Positions 55,346-64,000 of a DNA stretch of 64,000 nt are shown piece after piece (positions within the stretch are counted from its first letter, which is position 1; every line of letters starts with the position of its first letter). The notes below the pieces were generated by a model. That model was not told the origin of the DNA and did not search any database. It worked only from the letters and a program-made list of their open reading frames with translations. The stretch is from positions 1,439,294 through 1,503,293 of the forward strand of contig NZ_KE150412.1 of NCBI RefSeq assembly GCF_000411255.1. The letters are read 5' to 3'. The DNA comes from Paenibacillus sp. HGH0039 (GTDB lineage Bacteria > Bacillota > Bacilli > Paenibacillales > NBRC-103111). The position numbers and the translations under genes are program-made.

Positions 55346-56113
55346 TCAACGGAACATCGCAAAAATCCTTCGGGGCCTGCCTGCGACCGGTTCCCTTTTT
55401 TCCAAAGGAAGATCGTTCGCTACCCGGATGGCGTTCCGGCGGCAGTATTCCGCGTAATCCCCGCCTATCTTCGCCTCTATCTTCTCATAGGCTTCACTCA
55501 GCCTGAACGGCCTGCGGACCAGATCGTGCGCATCCGACGCAACCAGATGAATCAACCGGCGGGAGCAAAGCTCATAGGCGAGCGACTGTACTTTCGAGCC
55601 GAATGTGCCCAGGATAGAATCCGAGGTGAGCTGAAATACCGCTCCCCATTCCGCAAGCTGCAGCAGCTTGTCCGGATCTCCCGCAACCTCCGCATTCCTC
55701 TCGGGGTGCGCAATTACGGGCACGAGTCCCAAAACCGAACATTCATGGCAGATCTCGGCCAACTCCGCAGGAAGCGAGTAAGCGGGACATTCAATCAGCA
55801 GATAACGGGTTCCCCCAAGCGTGAGCAAAGTATCCTCGTACCAGTCATTGATCAGATTCGGGGTAACGCGGATCTCCTGGCCGCTTTTAACGTGAAGCGG
55901 AATGCCGTGCTCCAATAAGGACGCATTCAGCCCGGCTACCGCTTCTTCAATATCTGCGGAGGGGGTGAAATAGCGGCTCGTCCGGTGATGAGGCGTAGCG
56001 AAAACCGTCGATATTCCATTCGACACCGCCATTCGCGCCATTTCGAGTGATTGCTCCAGGCTGCTTGGCCCATCATCCAGACCGTGAAGGATGTGTGTAT
56101 GGATATCGATCAT
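55346..56113 (-). CDS. CpsB/YwqE tyrosine-protein phosphatase (PHP)
   Basis: Manganese-dependent phosphatase that reverses the BY-kinase. The 255-residue PHP protein has MIDIHTHILHGLDDGP, FATPHHR, LIECPAYSLP, VIAHPERN and ASDAHDLVRRP, all metal-site motifs. GGAGGG lies 7 nt ahead of the ATG. It is the first gene of the polysaccharide cluster, followed by the Wzz adaptor after 147 nt. Confidence 0.94.
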   Translation of the reverse strand: MIDIHTHILHGLDDGPSSLEQSLEMARMAVSNGISTVFATPHHRTSRYFTPSADIEEAVAGLNASLLEHGIPLHVKSGQEIRVTPNLINDWYEDTLLTLGGTRYLLIECPAYSLPAELAEICHECSVLGLVPVIAHPERNAEVAGDPDKLLQLAEWGAVFQLTSDSILGTFGSKVQSLAYELCSRRLIHLVASDAHDLVRRPFRLSEAYEKIEAKIGGDYAEYCRRNAIRVANDLPLEKREPVAGRPRRIFAMFR

Positions 56114-56983
56114 TCATTTTCCCTCCAGATCCGAATGTTACTAAAATTATGTCACAAAACGTATGGATTGCATGAGGGTGTATAGTTATAAATTCATGTA
56201 GTTACTCTTGCTTATTTTACAAAGCAAAGTATGAGCTGGATTTCCTGTTTGTTTTTGTTTTTATTTATCTCTTTTTCCAGTTATTTATAATTATTAAGCG
56301 GTATTTTACGATTAAAATGCTTTCTTCTGCCGCTTGCAAGGTACAACGAATCAGACCTTTATCTCTACAAGGTCACAGTCCGTTCATGCTTTTTTTCCAC
56401 TCGAAAAGCCCCCTAATGCTTTTAAAAGACTGGCTCCGCGGGCTTTCGGGGGGTCGTAAACGAATTTTTAACAGTTGATACCAAAGACAGGTCCCAGGGA
56501 AAGCCGTTCGGCTCAATTTCGGATTTAAGGGTGGGACGGGGTAACTAACCTAGGTCTTAGGGATGGATTTAGGGGCTGAAAAGGAAGCGGATTTAATTCC
56601 CACAATTTCACTTGGAATAGTCCCGGCCTGTACCTACCTTTTCCGAAAACCGGGACAAAATCCGATATTTCGTCCCAGTCTTCCGGGCAATACCGCTACT
56701 AAATTCCCGGCCGGCGCGAGCTTTGCATGCGGAAAAGCCGACATCGGGCTCTCTCGTGAAGACTCAACCCCGCGGAAACCGCCATTTTTCGGCCGGTTCA
56801 GGTTATATTTGCTTCCGGGCAGTGACTTTGGACACAAGGAGGCGTGCGCCTTCCTTCTTTCAGCCCAATCCGACACGGTCTCAAGAGCTGTTTTTTGCAA
56901 GCGTTTCCATTCAAAATTTTAGGGGCTTCTCCTGTACTTTCCTTTTAGTATCCAAAAGCACGCCCGGCTTCCGGCCGGTCAAA
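56114..56983. other. 870-bp upstream region of the polysaccharide cluster
   Basis: No gene recognised. The proximal 250 bp (56114-56360) are AT-rich and probably hold the operon promoter; CATAAT (minus strand, around 56144-56149) is a possible -10 with a poor -35. A TTGCTT/AAGCAA hairpin lies near 56205-56230. Further up, CGAAAGCCC and GGGCTTTTCG arms (about 56400-56450) form a terminator-like hairpin followed on the minus strand by TTTTCG. A plus-strand frame at 56563-56922 lacks a ribosome-binding site. Confidence 0.45.
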
Positions 56984-57008
56984 AGAAAAAAGCCGCGCGC
57001 GGCGGCTT
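56984..57008 (-). terminator. terminator after spoVID-like gene
   Basis: Minus strand AAGCCGC/GCGGCTT with a 5-nt loop, followed by TTTTTTC. Confidence 0.75.
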
Positions 57009-57081
57009 CTCTTTCAACCCCAATTATTCTGTTCGTCCATGCTATCGGAACTTATCGGAACTTGCCGGATTGCCTGCCGGA

Positions 57082-58587
57082 TTACTGGTCGGAGGAAGTA
57101 AACACGGCTTTCCCGGGGATATACAGGATTTGACCGGGGCTGACTTCCTGATCCTCCAGCCGGTTGTAGAGCTGAAGCTCTCTCGGATTGATCTCATACC
57201 GTTTGGCGATAAGATCCAGTGAATCTTCCTTCTGAACGATGCACATCGTCACTTTGCGGAACTGCTGATCCTCTTTTTCTGTTTGGATAAAAAGTTTTTT
57301 CCACTCCAGGGCATCCGCTTTGGATTCTTCCGAACCCGCGGCCGAGGCGTATTCCCGCTCATCCTTTTCGGTCCGTTCGTAAGAAGATGCACCGCTGCCT
57401 GCACCGTTTGCGAAGAGCGACTGAAGACCTGAACCTCCGGACGACGGCGAGTCCTGCTGCTTCTTGCTTCCGAACGCCACCTTCAGTTCCTTCGTTTCTT
57501 CCTGCACGGCAGGCTCTTCATCGGCGAATACTTCCAAGCTCTCCTCGGCGGGAGCGGAAGCAATCACCGGCTCTCTGTCGGGCTCGATAACTTCCGCCTC
57601 GATGCCGAAGGTCGGAGCCGTTTCCTCCCGCTCCGCCTGACCGGCCGCCTCCTGCTCCGCCGGGGAAGCCGAAGCAGGGGCCGCCGCCTGGGCAAGCGGC
57701 TGCTGCCCCGCAGCCGCAGACGGCGTGCGCTGCTCCTGCGCCTCTTCCTCGCCCGCGCTGCGGTAAGAGCGCTCGGACGAGAGCTGGTTCATCGTCAGTT
57801 CGCCGAAAGACCGGTCCGCATACGAAGCGGACGAATCCGCCTGCGGCGGAGGGGACTTCGGCGCGGCCAGCCGGTCCCAGGCGCTTGGCGCCGGCCCGGA
57901 CGGCGCCGCAGCCTGGACCTCGGGCTGCTCTGTCCGCGTCTCGCGCAGCCACGGGTTATCGGCCTTGTACGCGCTGCCCGGATAAACCGGAGCCTGAGGC
58001 TGGGCCTGGTACTGAGGCTGTGCCGATGTCGTCGGCGGCTGCAGCTTCGCCTGCCCGTCCGCCGCAGCCGCATATTCCGTCTGCTGGCGAAGTTCGAGTT
58101 CATCGGCTCCGCCGACAGGTTCGCTCCTCTGCTCTGCCGGAGTATTTTGCGGGGCGGAAGCCGTTTCATGCACGAAAACAACCTCTTCGTCCTCTTCGCT
58201 CCAGCCGCCGGCTTCATAAGCCATCTCCACCCCGTGCAGAGAAAGAACCCCGGTCACATTCAGGCTCCGTGAATTCAGTACATCCACATCAAACGTTTCG
58301 ATATCGACCAAAATATCCTCGATCCGATGCACCCGGCTGAGCGGCAGCGTAATCTCCACCGGAATGGAATGCTCCAGCGACCGTTTCGTTTCCTGCTCAT
58401 CCAGATAGCTTCCGTTCAGCAGCAGGCTGCCTTTCAACAAAGCTTGTTCCTGCTGGGGAATCACCTCTATGCGGGGAATCAGTTCCACATCGTCCAAATC
58501 CCGTATGCCGGCGGCTCCTTCCGCCAAATGTACGCGTTCGTAGATGTCGAATCGCAGACCGTTCTGCTCTTCCGTCAACGTTGCCAT
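57082..58587 (-). CDS. spoVID: SpoVID-like spore coat morphogenetic protein
   Basis: A 501-residue protein with an N-terminal beta-rich SpoVID domain (1 to about 130; IPRIEVIPQQEQALLKGSLLL, VEITLPLSRVHRIEDI), a long Ala/Glu/Gln/Pro disordered region and a C-terminal LysM (VTMCIVQKEDSLDLIAKRYEI to GQILYIPGKA). In B. subtilis SpoVID recruits SafA during coat encasement and lies next to hemL, as here. The SafA-like partner is at the other end of this window. The ATG follows GGGAGG. Confidence 0.88.
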   Translation of the reverse strand: MATLTEEQNGLRFDIYERVHLAEGAAGIRDLDDVELIPRIEVIPQQEQALLKGSLLLNGSYLDEQETKRSLEHSIPVEITLPLSRVHRIEDILVDIETFDVDVLNSRSLNVTGVLSLHGVEMAYEAGGWSEEDEEVVFVHETASAPQNTPAEQRSEPVGGADELELRQQTEYAAAADGQAKLQPPTTSAQPQYQAQPQAPVYPGSAYKADNPWLRETRTEQPEVQAAAPSGPAPSAWDRLAAPKSPPPQADSSASYADRSFGELTMNQLSSERSYRSAGEEEAQEQRTPSAAAGQQPLAQAAAPASASPAEQEAAGQAEREETAPTFGIEAEVIEPDREPVIASAPAEESLEVFADEEPAVQEETKELKVAFGSKKQQDSPSSGGSGLQSLFANGAGSGASSYERTEKDEREYASAAGSEESKADALEWKKLFIQTEKEDQQFRKVTMCIVQKEDSLDLIAKRYEINPRELQLYNRLEDQEVSPGQILYIPGKAVFTSSDQ

Positions 58588-58647
58588 CCTCCCTTCGGTT
58601 GTCCTCTAGTAAAGCTGCGCCTTATCGCGGGACTCCGTTCTTTACTA

Positions 58648-58676
58648 TGTATATGATAGAAGGAGGACGGCATGAC
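58648..58676 (-). promoter_or_regulatory. candidate sigma-E promoter of the spoVID-like gene
   Basis: Minus strand GTCATGC (58670-58676), 14-nt spacer, CATATACA (58648-58655), resembling the sigma-E pattern and about 60 nt before the ATG. spoVID is sigma-E dependent in B. subtilis. Confidence 0.4.
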
Positions 58677-58689
58677 TGCATTTTCGCAT

Positions 58690-59553
58690 TTATGCGTTCA
58701 ATGCCGCAAGAAGCTCCCGGAAATCATCCGGATAAGGAGCATCGACAGCCAGCTCCTCTCCGGTGACCGGGTGACGGAATAGAAGGCGTGCGCCGTGCAG
58801 CGCCTGCCTTCCGAAAGCGTTCATCCGTCCGCCGTACAGCGCATCTCCGAGCAGCGGATGGCCGATATGGCTCATATGTACGCGGATCTGGTGCGTCCGT
58901 CCGGTCTCGAGGCGCAGCTCCAGCAGGGCCGCGTCTCTGAAGCTCTCTACCGTGCGGTAATGGGTCACCGCCGCGTCCCCTCCGGGAGACACCCGGCGGC
59001 GCGCCCGGTGATGACGGTCTTTTCCGATCGGGGCTGAAATCGTTCCGGCCGGAGGCGCCGGCAGTCCGCCGCAGACGGCCGCGTACATGCGCCCGATCGC
59101 TTTCTCCCGCATCGCTTCATCGAGCAGAAGGTGCGGCAGTTCGTACTTCGCATACAGCACGGCTCCGCTTGTATCCTGATCCAGCCGGTGAATGTGCCGG
59201 ACGCCGCAGCTTTGGCCGGTGGATTCGTAATAGCCGGCCACCGCGTTCGCCAGTGTCCCTCGCTGCCCCGGCTCCGATGGATGAACCGCCATCCCCGCCG
59301 GTTTGTTAACGACAAGCAGGTAGTCATCCTCGAACAAGACTTGCAGGTCGGTCCATTCCCCGGGCACGGGTGAAGGCTCATCGGGAAATACCTTCAACAG
59401 AACTTTCTTCCCCTGCCGGCGGATTCCGCCTTCGCGTTCCAGCTTGCGCCACAGCTTAAGCGGAACCGGCAGCACCGCGTGGACCTCTTCCCATGCACAC
59501 GCATCGCCCGGCAGCGTCAGCTCAATCCATTCCCCTTTTCTTCTGCCCGTCAC
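58690..59553 (-). CDS. RluA family pseudouridine synthase
   Basis: Isomerises uridine in RNA. From GTG 59553 (AGGGAGGG 8 nt ahead) the protein has 287 residues; longer frames lack support. Motifs: VVNKPAGMAVHPSEPG, catalytic Asp in HRLDQDTSG, LETGRTHQIRVHMSHIGHPLLGD. RluA/RluD group; the exact site modified is unknown. Confidence 0.92.
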   Translation of the reverse strand: MTGRRKGEWIELTLPGDACAWEEVHAVLPVPLKLWRKLEREGGIRRQGKKVLLKVFPDEPSPVPGEWTDLQVLFEDDYLLVVNKPAGMAVHPSEPGQRGTLANAVAGYYESTGQSCGVRHIHRLDQDTSGAVLYAKYELPHLLLDEAMREKAIGRMYAAVCGGLPAPPAGTISAPIGKDRHHRARRRVSPGGDAAVTHYRTVESFRDAALLELRLETGRTHQIRVHMSHIGHPLLGDALYGGRMNAFGRQALHGARLLFRHPVTGEELAVDAPYPDDFRELLAALNA

Positions 59554-59665
59554 GATAGCGCCCTCCCTTCCGCAGCACGACTGCCAAAGCGGCAAGCAGC
59601 ACGACAAACACGAATACGATAAAGATCAGATCAATCGGAAAATCGAAGAAATAATAGCGTTTCAT
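59522..59665 (-). CDS. 47-residue single-pass membrane protein
   Basis: Begins MKRYYFFDFP, has one hydrophobic helix (about 10-31, DLIFIVFVFVVLLAALAVV) and a basic tail (KKRGMD end). It overlaps the start of the RluA gene by 32 nt. ACGGAG lies about 13 nt ahead, not strong. It may be translated to couple expression of the next gene. Function unknown; the membrane character favours a real gene. Confidence 0.55.
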   Translation of the reverse strand: MKRYYFFDFPIDLIFIVFVFVVLLAALAVVLRKGGRYRDGQKKRGMD

Positions 59666-59878
59666 GCGAATAAACAGCTCCGTTCGTCATCGAAAGTCTT
59701 TCCCATTTTATCATCTCCGCCTTTTAAAAGAAAACAAGCAGGTCCCGGATCTGGCCCCTCGTTTGTATTAACGCCACCGGCCCGCTTCCCGGCAGGAGAT
59801 CCAGGCTGTCTCGCGAGGCTATCTCGCGCAGCCGGATGCAAGCCCAATCGCCGTTCCTTGCGTCCGCACCAATACGCA

Positions 59879-59912
59879 CAAAAAAATCCCCGGTCCTGAC
59901 AGACCGGGGATT
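59879..59912 (-). terminator. terminator after hemL
   Basis: Minus strand AATCCCCGGTC/GACCGGGGATT, 11 pairs with a 6-nt loop, followed by TTTTTTT. Confidence 0.88.
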
Positions 59913-59957
59913 CATCGTACAACAGGACAAACACCATGCAAAACAGCCGGCTAAAGC

Positions 59958-61259
59958 CTACAACCGTTTCAAAGCTTCGCGGTTCGCCTCGATGGTCGCT
60001 TCGATGTCTTCATCCGTGTGGGCGGTCGAAACGAACATGCCCTCGAACTGGGACGGGGCTACCGAGACACCCAGATCCAGCAGATGACCGAAGTACCGGT
60101 TGAATACGGACAGATCGGACGTTTTGGCCGTGTCGTAATTGACTACCTTCTGCTCCGTGAAGAACGGGCACACCATCGACCCGACACGGTTCAGCGTACT
60201 CGGCACGCCGATTTCCTTGGCATTGGCCAGGAAGCCTTCCGCCAACCGGGCGGATTTGCGTTCGAGTTCCTCATAGACGCCCGGCTGTCCGAGCAGCTTA
60301 AGGGTGGTATAACCCGCCGCCATCGCGAGCGGATTTCCCGACAGCGTACCCGCCTGATAGATCGGACCGCTTGGAGCGATCTGCTCCATGATGTCCTTAC
60401 GTCCGCCGTAAGCGCCGACGGGCAGCCCGCCGCCGATTACTTTGCCGAGACAGGTCAGATCCGGCGTCACGCCGTACAATCCCTGCGCGCAGTTAAGATG
60501 GACGCGGAAGCCGGTCATCACTTCGTCGAAAATAAGCAAAGCGCCGAATTTGGAAGTCACCTCGCGCAGTCCTTCCAGGAAACCGGGCAGAGGGGGCACG
60601 ACGCCCATGTTCCCCGCAATCGGTTCGACGATGACAGCGGCGATATCTTCGCCGAATTTTTCAAACACTACCTTGACGGTCTCCAGATCGTTGTAGGGAA
60701 CCGTCAGCGTATTTTGCGCGACCGATTCCGGCACGCCCGGACTGTCCGGCAGCCCAAGCGTCGCTACACCCGAGCCCGCTTTGATCAGAAGCGCATCGGC
60801 GTGGCCGTGATAGCTTCCCTCGAATTTCAAAATCTTGTTGCGCTTGGTGAAACCGCGAGCCAGACGCAGCGCGCTCATCGTCGCTTCCGTACCGGAATTC
60901 ACCATGCGCACGATATCGATAGAAGGTACGCGCTCCGCGACCAGCTTGGCCATTTCCGTCTCGATCAGCGTAGGCGCTCCGAAGCTCGTTCCTTTTTCCG
61001 CCGTCGATTTCACGGCTTCGATCACTTCGGGATGGGCATGGCCGAGAATGAGAGGTCCCCAAGAACCGATATAGTCGATATATTCGTTCCCGTCAATGTC
61101 GTACACCCGCGAGCCGCTTGCGCGCTCCATGTACATCGGAGTCAGACCGACCGATTTAAAAGCGCGGACCGGGCTGTTCACCCCTCCGGGGATCACTTGT
61201 TTAGCTTCGGCAAAAGCAGCCGCGGACTTCGTATCGTTGCGTTTGTGATTCAGTTCCAT
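59958..61259 (-). CDS. hemL: glutamate-1-semialdehyde 2,1-aminomutase
   Basis: Converts GSA to 5-aminolevulinate for tetrapyrrole synthesis. The 433-residue class III PLP enzyme has [42 protein letters not shown] and the PLP lysine in [20 protein letters not shown] 61259 is chosen (AGGAGG ahead, standard N-terminus) over the open frame to 61379. Confidence 0.96.
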   Translation of the reverse strand: MELNHKRNDTKSAAAFAEAKQVIPGGVNSPVRAFKSVGLTPMYMERASGSRVYDIDGNEYIDYIGSWGPLILGHAHPEVIEAVKSTAEKGTSFGAPTLIETEMAKLVAERVPSIDIVRMVNSGTEATMSALRLARGFTKRNKILKFEGSYHGHADALLIKAGSGVATLGLPDSPGVPESVAQNTLTVPYNDLETVKVVFEKFGEDIAAVIVEPIAGNMGVVPPLPGFLEGLREVTSKFGALLIFDEVMTGFRVHLNCAQGLYGVTPDLTCLGKVIGGGLPVGAYGGRKDIMEQIAPSGPIYQAGTLSGNPLAMAAGYTTLKLLGQPGVYEELERKSARLAEGFLANAKEIGVPSTLNRVGSMVCPFFTEQKVVNYDTAKTSDLSVFNRYFGHLLDLGVSVAPSQFEGMFVSTAHTDEDIEATIEANREALKRL

Positions 61260-61680
61260 AATAGCCGGATACCTCCTGGTTTCAGTTATCAGTAAACTTA
61301 ATCGGGCGGGCGCCGTCAGGCGGATGCGGTTAAACGCGGTCCGCCGCCTCCCGTCTTGACAAAAGCCGGAACGCTTCAAACGAACAAAGGCGTCCCGGCT
61401 TCTGCTTGTCAGTTGTTTCTATTATACACGCTTCCGCATGGGATTGCTTTAATAGGCACACGGCCTTAGCTGCCGCCGCACCGCGTACGTTCGCTTTGAG
61501 ATTAGTCAGCATCTGCTTCTTATCGGCAAACGGTTTCGTTTTAGTGCGGAGCGCAACGAGCTGCCTCACGTCGACTTCGTCCATAAGCGTCACGTGAGGG
61601 TGCCGTATGCTTGGATTTAACCAAGGCACTCGCGATTACGTTTGCTTTCGCCGTTTCGTCCTCGGCTCTAGTCTCCGCGA
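61260..61680 (-). promoter_or_regulatory. hemL upstream region with promoter -10 and leader hairpins
   Basis: A perfect TATAAT (minus strand, 61421-61426) lacks a good -35. Downstream in the presumed leader, AAGCCGGGACGC/GCGTTCCGGCTT (61363-61401) forms a long hairpin followed by TTGTC, then a GGCGG/CCGCC hairpin. The frame 61330-61629 has no ribosome-binding site and spans the promoter, so I do not call a gene. The rest shows nothing distinct. Confidence 0.45.
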
Positions 61681-63174
61681 CTAGACCTTCGCAGCCGTCT
61701 TCGTGCCTTCCGCCGAAGCTTTCGCCGCCGATCCGTCAGCCGCGCCCGTCAAGCGATCCGCGGCCTCGAATGCCGCTTCCCGTCCCTGCCGGATGCAGTC
61801 CGGCAGACCCACGCCATGGAAGCCCGCGCCCGTCACGTACACGCCCGGCATACGCTCGGCAAGATTGCTCCGGAGCTCCCGGACATGATCCAGATGGCCA
61901 ACCGGATACTGCGGCATCGACCGGTACAGGCGGGTCACTTCGTAGAACAGAGGCTCCGCCGTGATGCCCATCAGTTCCGCAACATCTTTGCGGACTTTTG
62001 CCACGATTTCTTCGTCCGTAAGATGCACCCAGTCTTCCTCACCAGAGCGCCCGACATAGCAGCGAAGCAGGACGTGACCTTCCGGCGCCGTGTGAAGCCA
62101 CTTGGTGGACGTCCAGGTGCATGCCGTGATCGAGCGCCCTTCGGATCTCGGGATAAGGAAACCCGATCCGTCGAATTTGACGTTCGCGTCTTCTTCCCGG
62201 TAAGCAATCACTACGTTCGCAACCGACACGTAATTGATCGCCTTCAGCTTGTCGACGGCCGGATGGTCGCCGAGCAGCTCCGCGGAATGATACGTCGGCA
62301 GAGTCAGGATGACGCTGTTGGCCGTTTCCCCCTGTCCGCCTTCGTATCCGACCTCGTAGCGGTCCCCTTCCTTGCGGAGTTCCGTCACTTTCGTGCCCGT
62401 CCGGATCGTCACGCCTTCCTCCCGCAGTACTTCCTCCAGCCGCTCAACCAGCGTCTGCAGGCCGTTCTTGTAGGTCAGGAAGGTGGAGTTGCGGCCGGGA
62501 GCCGGCAAATTCAAAGCCTCCTGCTGGGATTTCTTGCGATTCGATATCATGCCGTAGATCAGACTCCGGTACTGCTGCTCCATTTCGCCGAACTGCGGAA
62601 AGGTCGACTGCAGGCTGAGCGCATACGTATCGCCTGCATAGATGCCTGCCAGCAGCGGTTCGACGATCTGGTCCAGCACTTCTTTGCCCAGTCTCCGGTG
62701 AAGGAAATGGCCGAGAGATTCATCGCTGTCGTCTTCCTTCTTGGGCAGCACGAGATCCATCATCGCACGCGCCTTGCCTTTCGCGGAAACGAGACCCGTT
62801 CTCATAAACGGTTCGATGTCCGTCGGAATGCCGAGCACCAGTCCCGCAGGCATCGGGTGCAGGGTGCCGTCCCGCAGGATGTAGGTCTTCTTCGCCTCCG
62901 GGTTCGTACCCGTGAGTTCCCCTTCCAGCCCGAGCTCGCGGCTCAGCTCAATGATCGGAAGCTTCCGGGCCAGGAAAGAATCCGGGCCCTTCTCAATGAC
63001 GAATCCTTCTTTACGCAGGGTATGGATTCTGCCGCCAAGCTTTTCGGCTCCTTCAACCAGGGTAACATCCGCCGTACATCCGGCCTCCTTCAATCGCTTA
63101 TTCACGTAATAAGCGGCGGTGAGACCGGTGATGCCTCCTCCGACAACGATTACTTTACGGGCCTCGTTCATCAT
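61681..63174 (-). CDS. hemY: protoporphyrinogen/coproporphyrinogen III oxidase
   Basis: FAD-dependent oxidation of coproporphyrinogen III in the Gram-positive heme pathway (also called CgoX). The 497-residue protein has the dinucleotide motif VIVVGGGITGLTAAYYV, LGGRIHTL near the flavin, and C-terminal GAGFHGVGLPDCI. GGAAAGGA lies ahead of the ATG pair 63174/63171. The final 25 residues are Ala-rich and variable. It follows hemH by about 100 nt. Confidence 0.94.
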   Translation of the reverse strand: MMNEARKVIVVGGGITGLTAAYYVNKRLKEAGCTADVTLVEGAEKLGGRIHTLRKEGFVIEKGPDSFLARKLPIIELSRELGLEGELTGTNPEAKKTYILRDGTLHPMPAGLVLGIPTDIEPFMRTGLVSAKGKARAMMDLVLPKKEDDSDESLGHFLHRRLGKEVLDQIVEPLLAGIYAGDTYALSLQSTFPQFGEMEQQYRSLIYGMISNRKKSQQEALNLPAPGRNSTFLTYKNGLQTLVERLEEVLREEGVTIRTGTKVTELRKEGDRYEVGYEGGQGETANSVILTLPTYHSAELLGDHPAVDKLKAINYVSVANVVIAYREEDANVKFDGSGFLIPRSEGRSITACTWTSTKWLHTAPEGHVLLRCYVGRSGEEDWVHLTDEEIVAKVRKDVAELMGITAEPLFYEVTRLYRSMPQYPVGHLDHVRELRSNLAERMPGVYVTGAGFHGVGLPDCIRQGREAAFEAADRLTGAADGSAAKASAEGTKTAAKV

Positions 63175-63272
63175 GCAACGTCCTTTCCGCCCGGACGGCA
63201 TCTTAAGGCCGCCCGGATTATAAAATCGCAAAGAGGCGCATCCGAATGTCTGCGCTCCCTTGTCGTCTTGCT

Positions 63273-64000
63273 CTAAGCTTGTTTCGTCAGTTCGCCGTAC
63301 TGCTTCCATACGGCATCGCTGAGCGTCTGCATATACAGCGGGTCGGTATTAAGCGAATCCGTACGTTCGAGGTGCAGGCCGATTTCGTTGGCGAGCTGCT
63401 GTGCCTCTATATCCAGATCGTACAGCACTTCCAGGTGATCCGAAACGAATCCGATCGGGCACACGAGTACGCGCTTCACGTCTTCCTTCGCGAGAGTACG
63501 CAGTACATCCAGGATGTCCGGGCCAAGCCAAGGGGTAGCCGTTTGCCCCGCGCTCTGCCACGCAAACTGCCAGTTCTCGATGCCGGCTTTGTCCGCGATC
63601 GCGCGCGAAGTTTCAAGCAGCTGCTCCGGGTACGGATCGCCCAGCTCGAGAATTTTCTCCGGCAGGCTGTGCGCCGAGAACAGGACGCGGACGGAGGAAC
63701 GGTTCTCCTCTCCGAACTTGCCCAGCGCGCGTTCCACCCGCTCGGTCAGAGCTTGAAGCAGCTTCGGATGCAGATGGTAGCTGTCGACAAACGTCATGGC
63801 AATGCCGTGCTCGGCCGCCTTTTCGCGTGCGCGCTTGTTGTAGCTGCCGATGCTCATCGTCGAATAGTGAGGAGCGAGAACGATGCCCACTCCTTCGGTG
63901 ATTCCGCTCTGAGCCATTTGCTCAATGCCGTCTTCGATGAAAGGATGTGCATGTTTCAAGCCTTGGAAACAGACGAATTCCACGTCGTCATGCTCGGAAG
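63273..64000 (-). CDS. hemH: ferrochelatase (coproporphyrin ferrochelatase), partial
   Basis: Inserts iron into (copro)porphyrin. The open frame continues past GTG 63983 to the window edge, so the N-terminal part lies outside. Visible: GLKHAHPFIEDGI, APHYSTMSIGSY, catalytic His in FSAHSLPEKI, and IGFVSDHLEVLYDLDIEA with the metal-side Glu. About 242 residues are present of about 310. Upstream neighbour of hemY in the same direction. Confidence 0.95.
   Translation of the reverse strand, partial: SEHDDVEFVCFQGLKHAHPFIEDGIEQMAQSGITEGVGIVLAPHYSTMSIGSYNKRAREKAAEHGIAMTFVDSYHLHPKLLQALTERVERALGKFGEENRSSVRVLFSAHSLPEKILELGDPYPEQLLETSRAIADKAGIENWQFAWQSAGQTATPWLGPDILDVLRTLAKEDVKRVLVCPIGFVSDHLEVLYDLDIEAQQLANEIGLHLERTDSLNTDPLYMQTLSDAVWKQYGELTKQA

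Noticed and set aside
56563-56922. 119-codon plus-strand frame in the polysaccharide upstream region
   Set aside because: No ribosome-binding site and no signal, membrane or family features; could be checked by conservation but is not supported.
61330-61629. 99-codon minus-strand frame between hemY and hemL
   Set aside because: It spans the TATAAT box and leader hairpins of hemL, and has no ribosome-binding site.

Overview
The window looks like chromosomal DNA of an endospore-forming, Gram-positive bacterium of the family Paenibacillaceae (moderate to high GC, strong GGAGG ribosome-binding sites, frequent TTG starts, SLH-domain wall protein, Spo0B, SpoIVFA/FB, SafA-like and SpoVID-like coat proteins, T-box RNA). 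This placement is inferred from gene content and order, not from a database search. Almost everything is on the minus strand.

Layout (high to low coordinates follows transcription for most genes). 1-1865: a SafA-like LysM spore-coat protein running off the left edge. 2169-7894: an amino-acid operon pheB-hom-thrC-thrB-pheA-ilvE behind a clear sigma-A promoter. 8274-10180: a plus-strand NUDIX hydrolase and aldehyde dehydrogenase. 10265-13506: rplU-prp-rpmA and spo0B-obg. 14024-23281: radC-mreBCD-minCD-rodA-spoIVFA-spoIVFB-rng, i.e. cell shape, septum placement and pro-sigma-K processing. 23282-28858: an Rrf2 regulator, maf, a DUF4321 membrane protein, an SLH-anchored amidase and a SPOR-domain protein in the position of SpoIIB. 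29011-35350: a thioredoxin-like membrane protein, then valS-folC-murC behind a valine T-box leader. 57082-64000: spoVID-like, rluA, a 47-residue membrane protein, hemL, hemY and a partial hemH.

Between valS and spoVID, where I recall B. subtilis carrying a nearly continuous block, sits about 20 kb (35.7-56.1 kb) of exopolysaccharide genes: CpsB/Wzz/BY-kinase control, a PglF/EpsC-type dehydratase, flippase, pyruvyl transferase, three glycosyltransferases (one fused to the initiating phosphoglycosyl transferase), a polymerase-like membrane protein, two acyltransferases, a DegT aminotransferase, GalU, Ugd and a UDP-glucuronate 4-epimerase. Together these can make UDP-bacillosamine-type sugar, UDP-GlcA and UDP-GalA, so the predicted product is an acidic, possibly pyruvylated polysaccharide. 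At its downstream end are VanZ, an anchored disordered protein and a secreted Asn/Gly-repeat protein of unknown role.

No tRNA, rRNA, CRISPR array, insertion sequence or prophage was recognised. The most unusual items are the repeat architecture of the SafA-like protein, the glycosyltransferase/phosphoglycosyl transferase fusion, the Asn/Gly-repeat secreted protein pair, the small thioredoxin-like protein without CxxC, and structured leaders before hemL and the polysaccharide operon.
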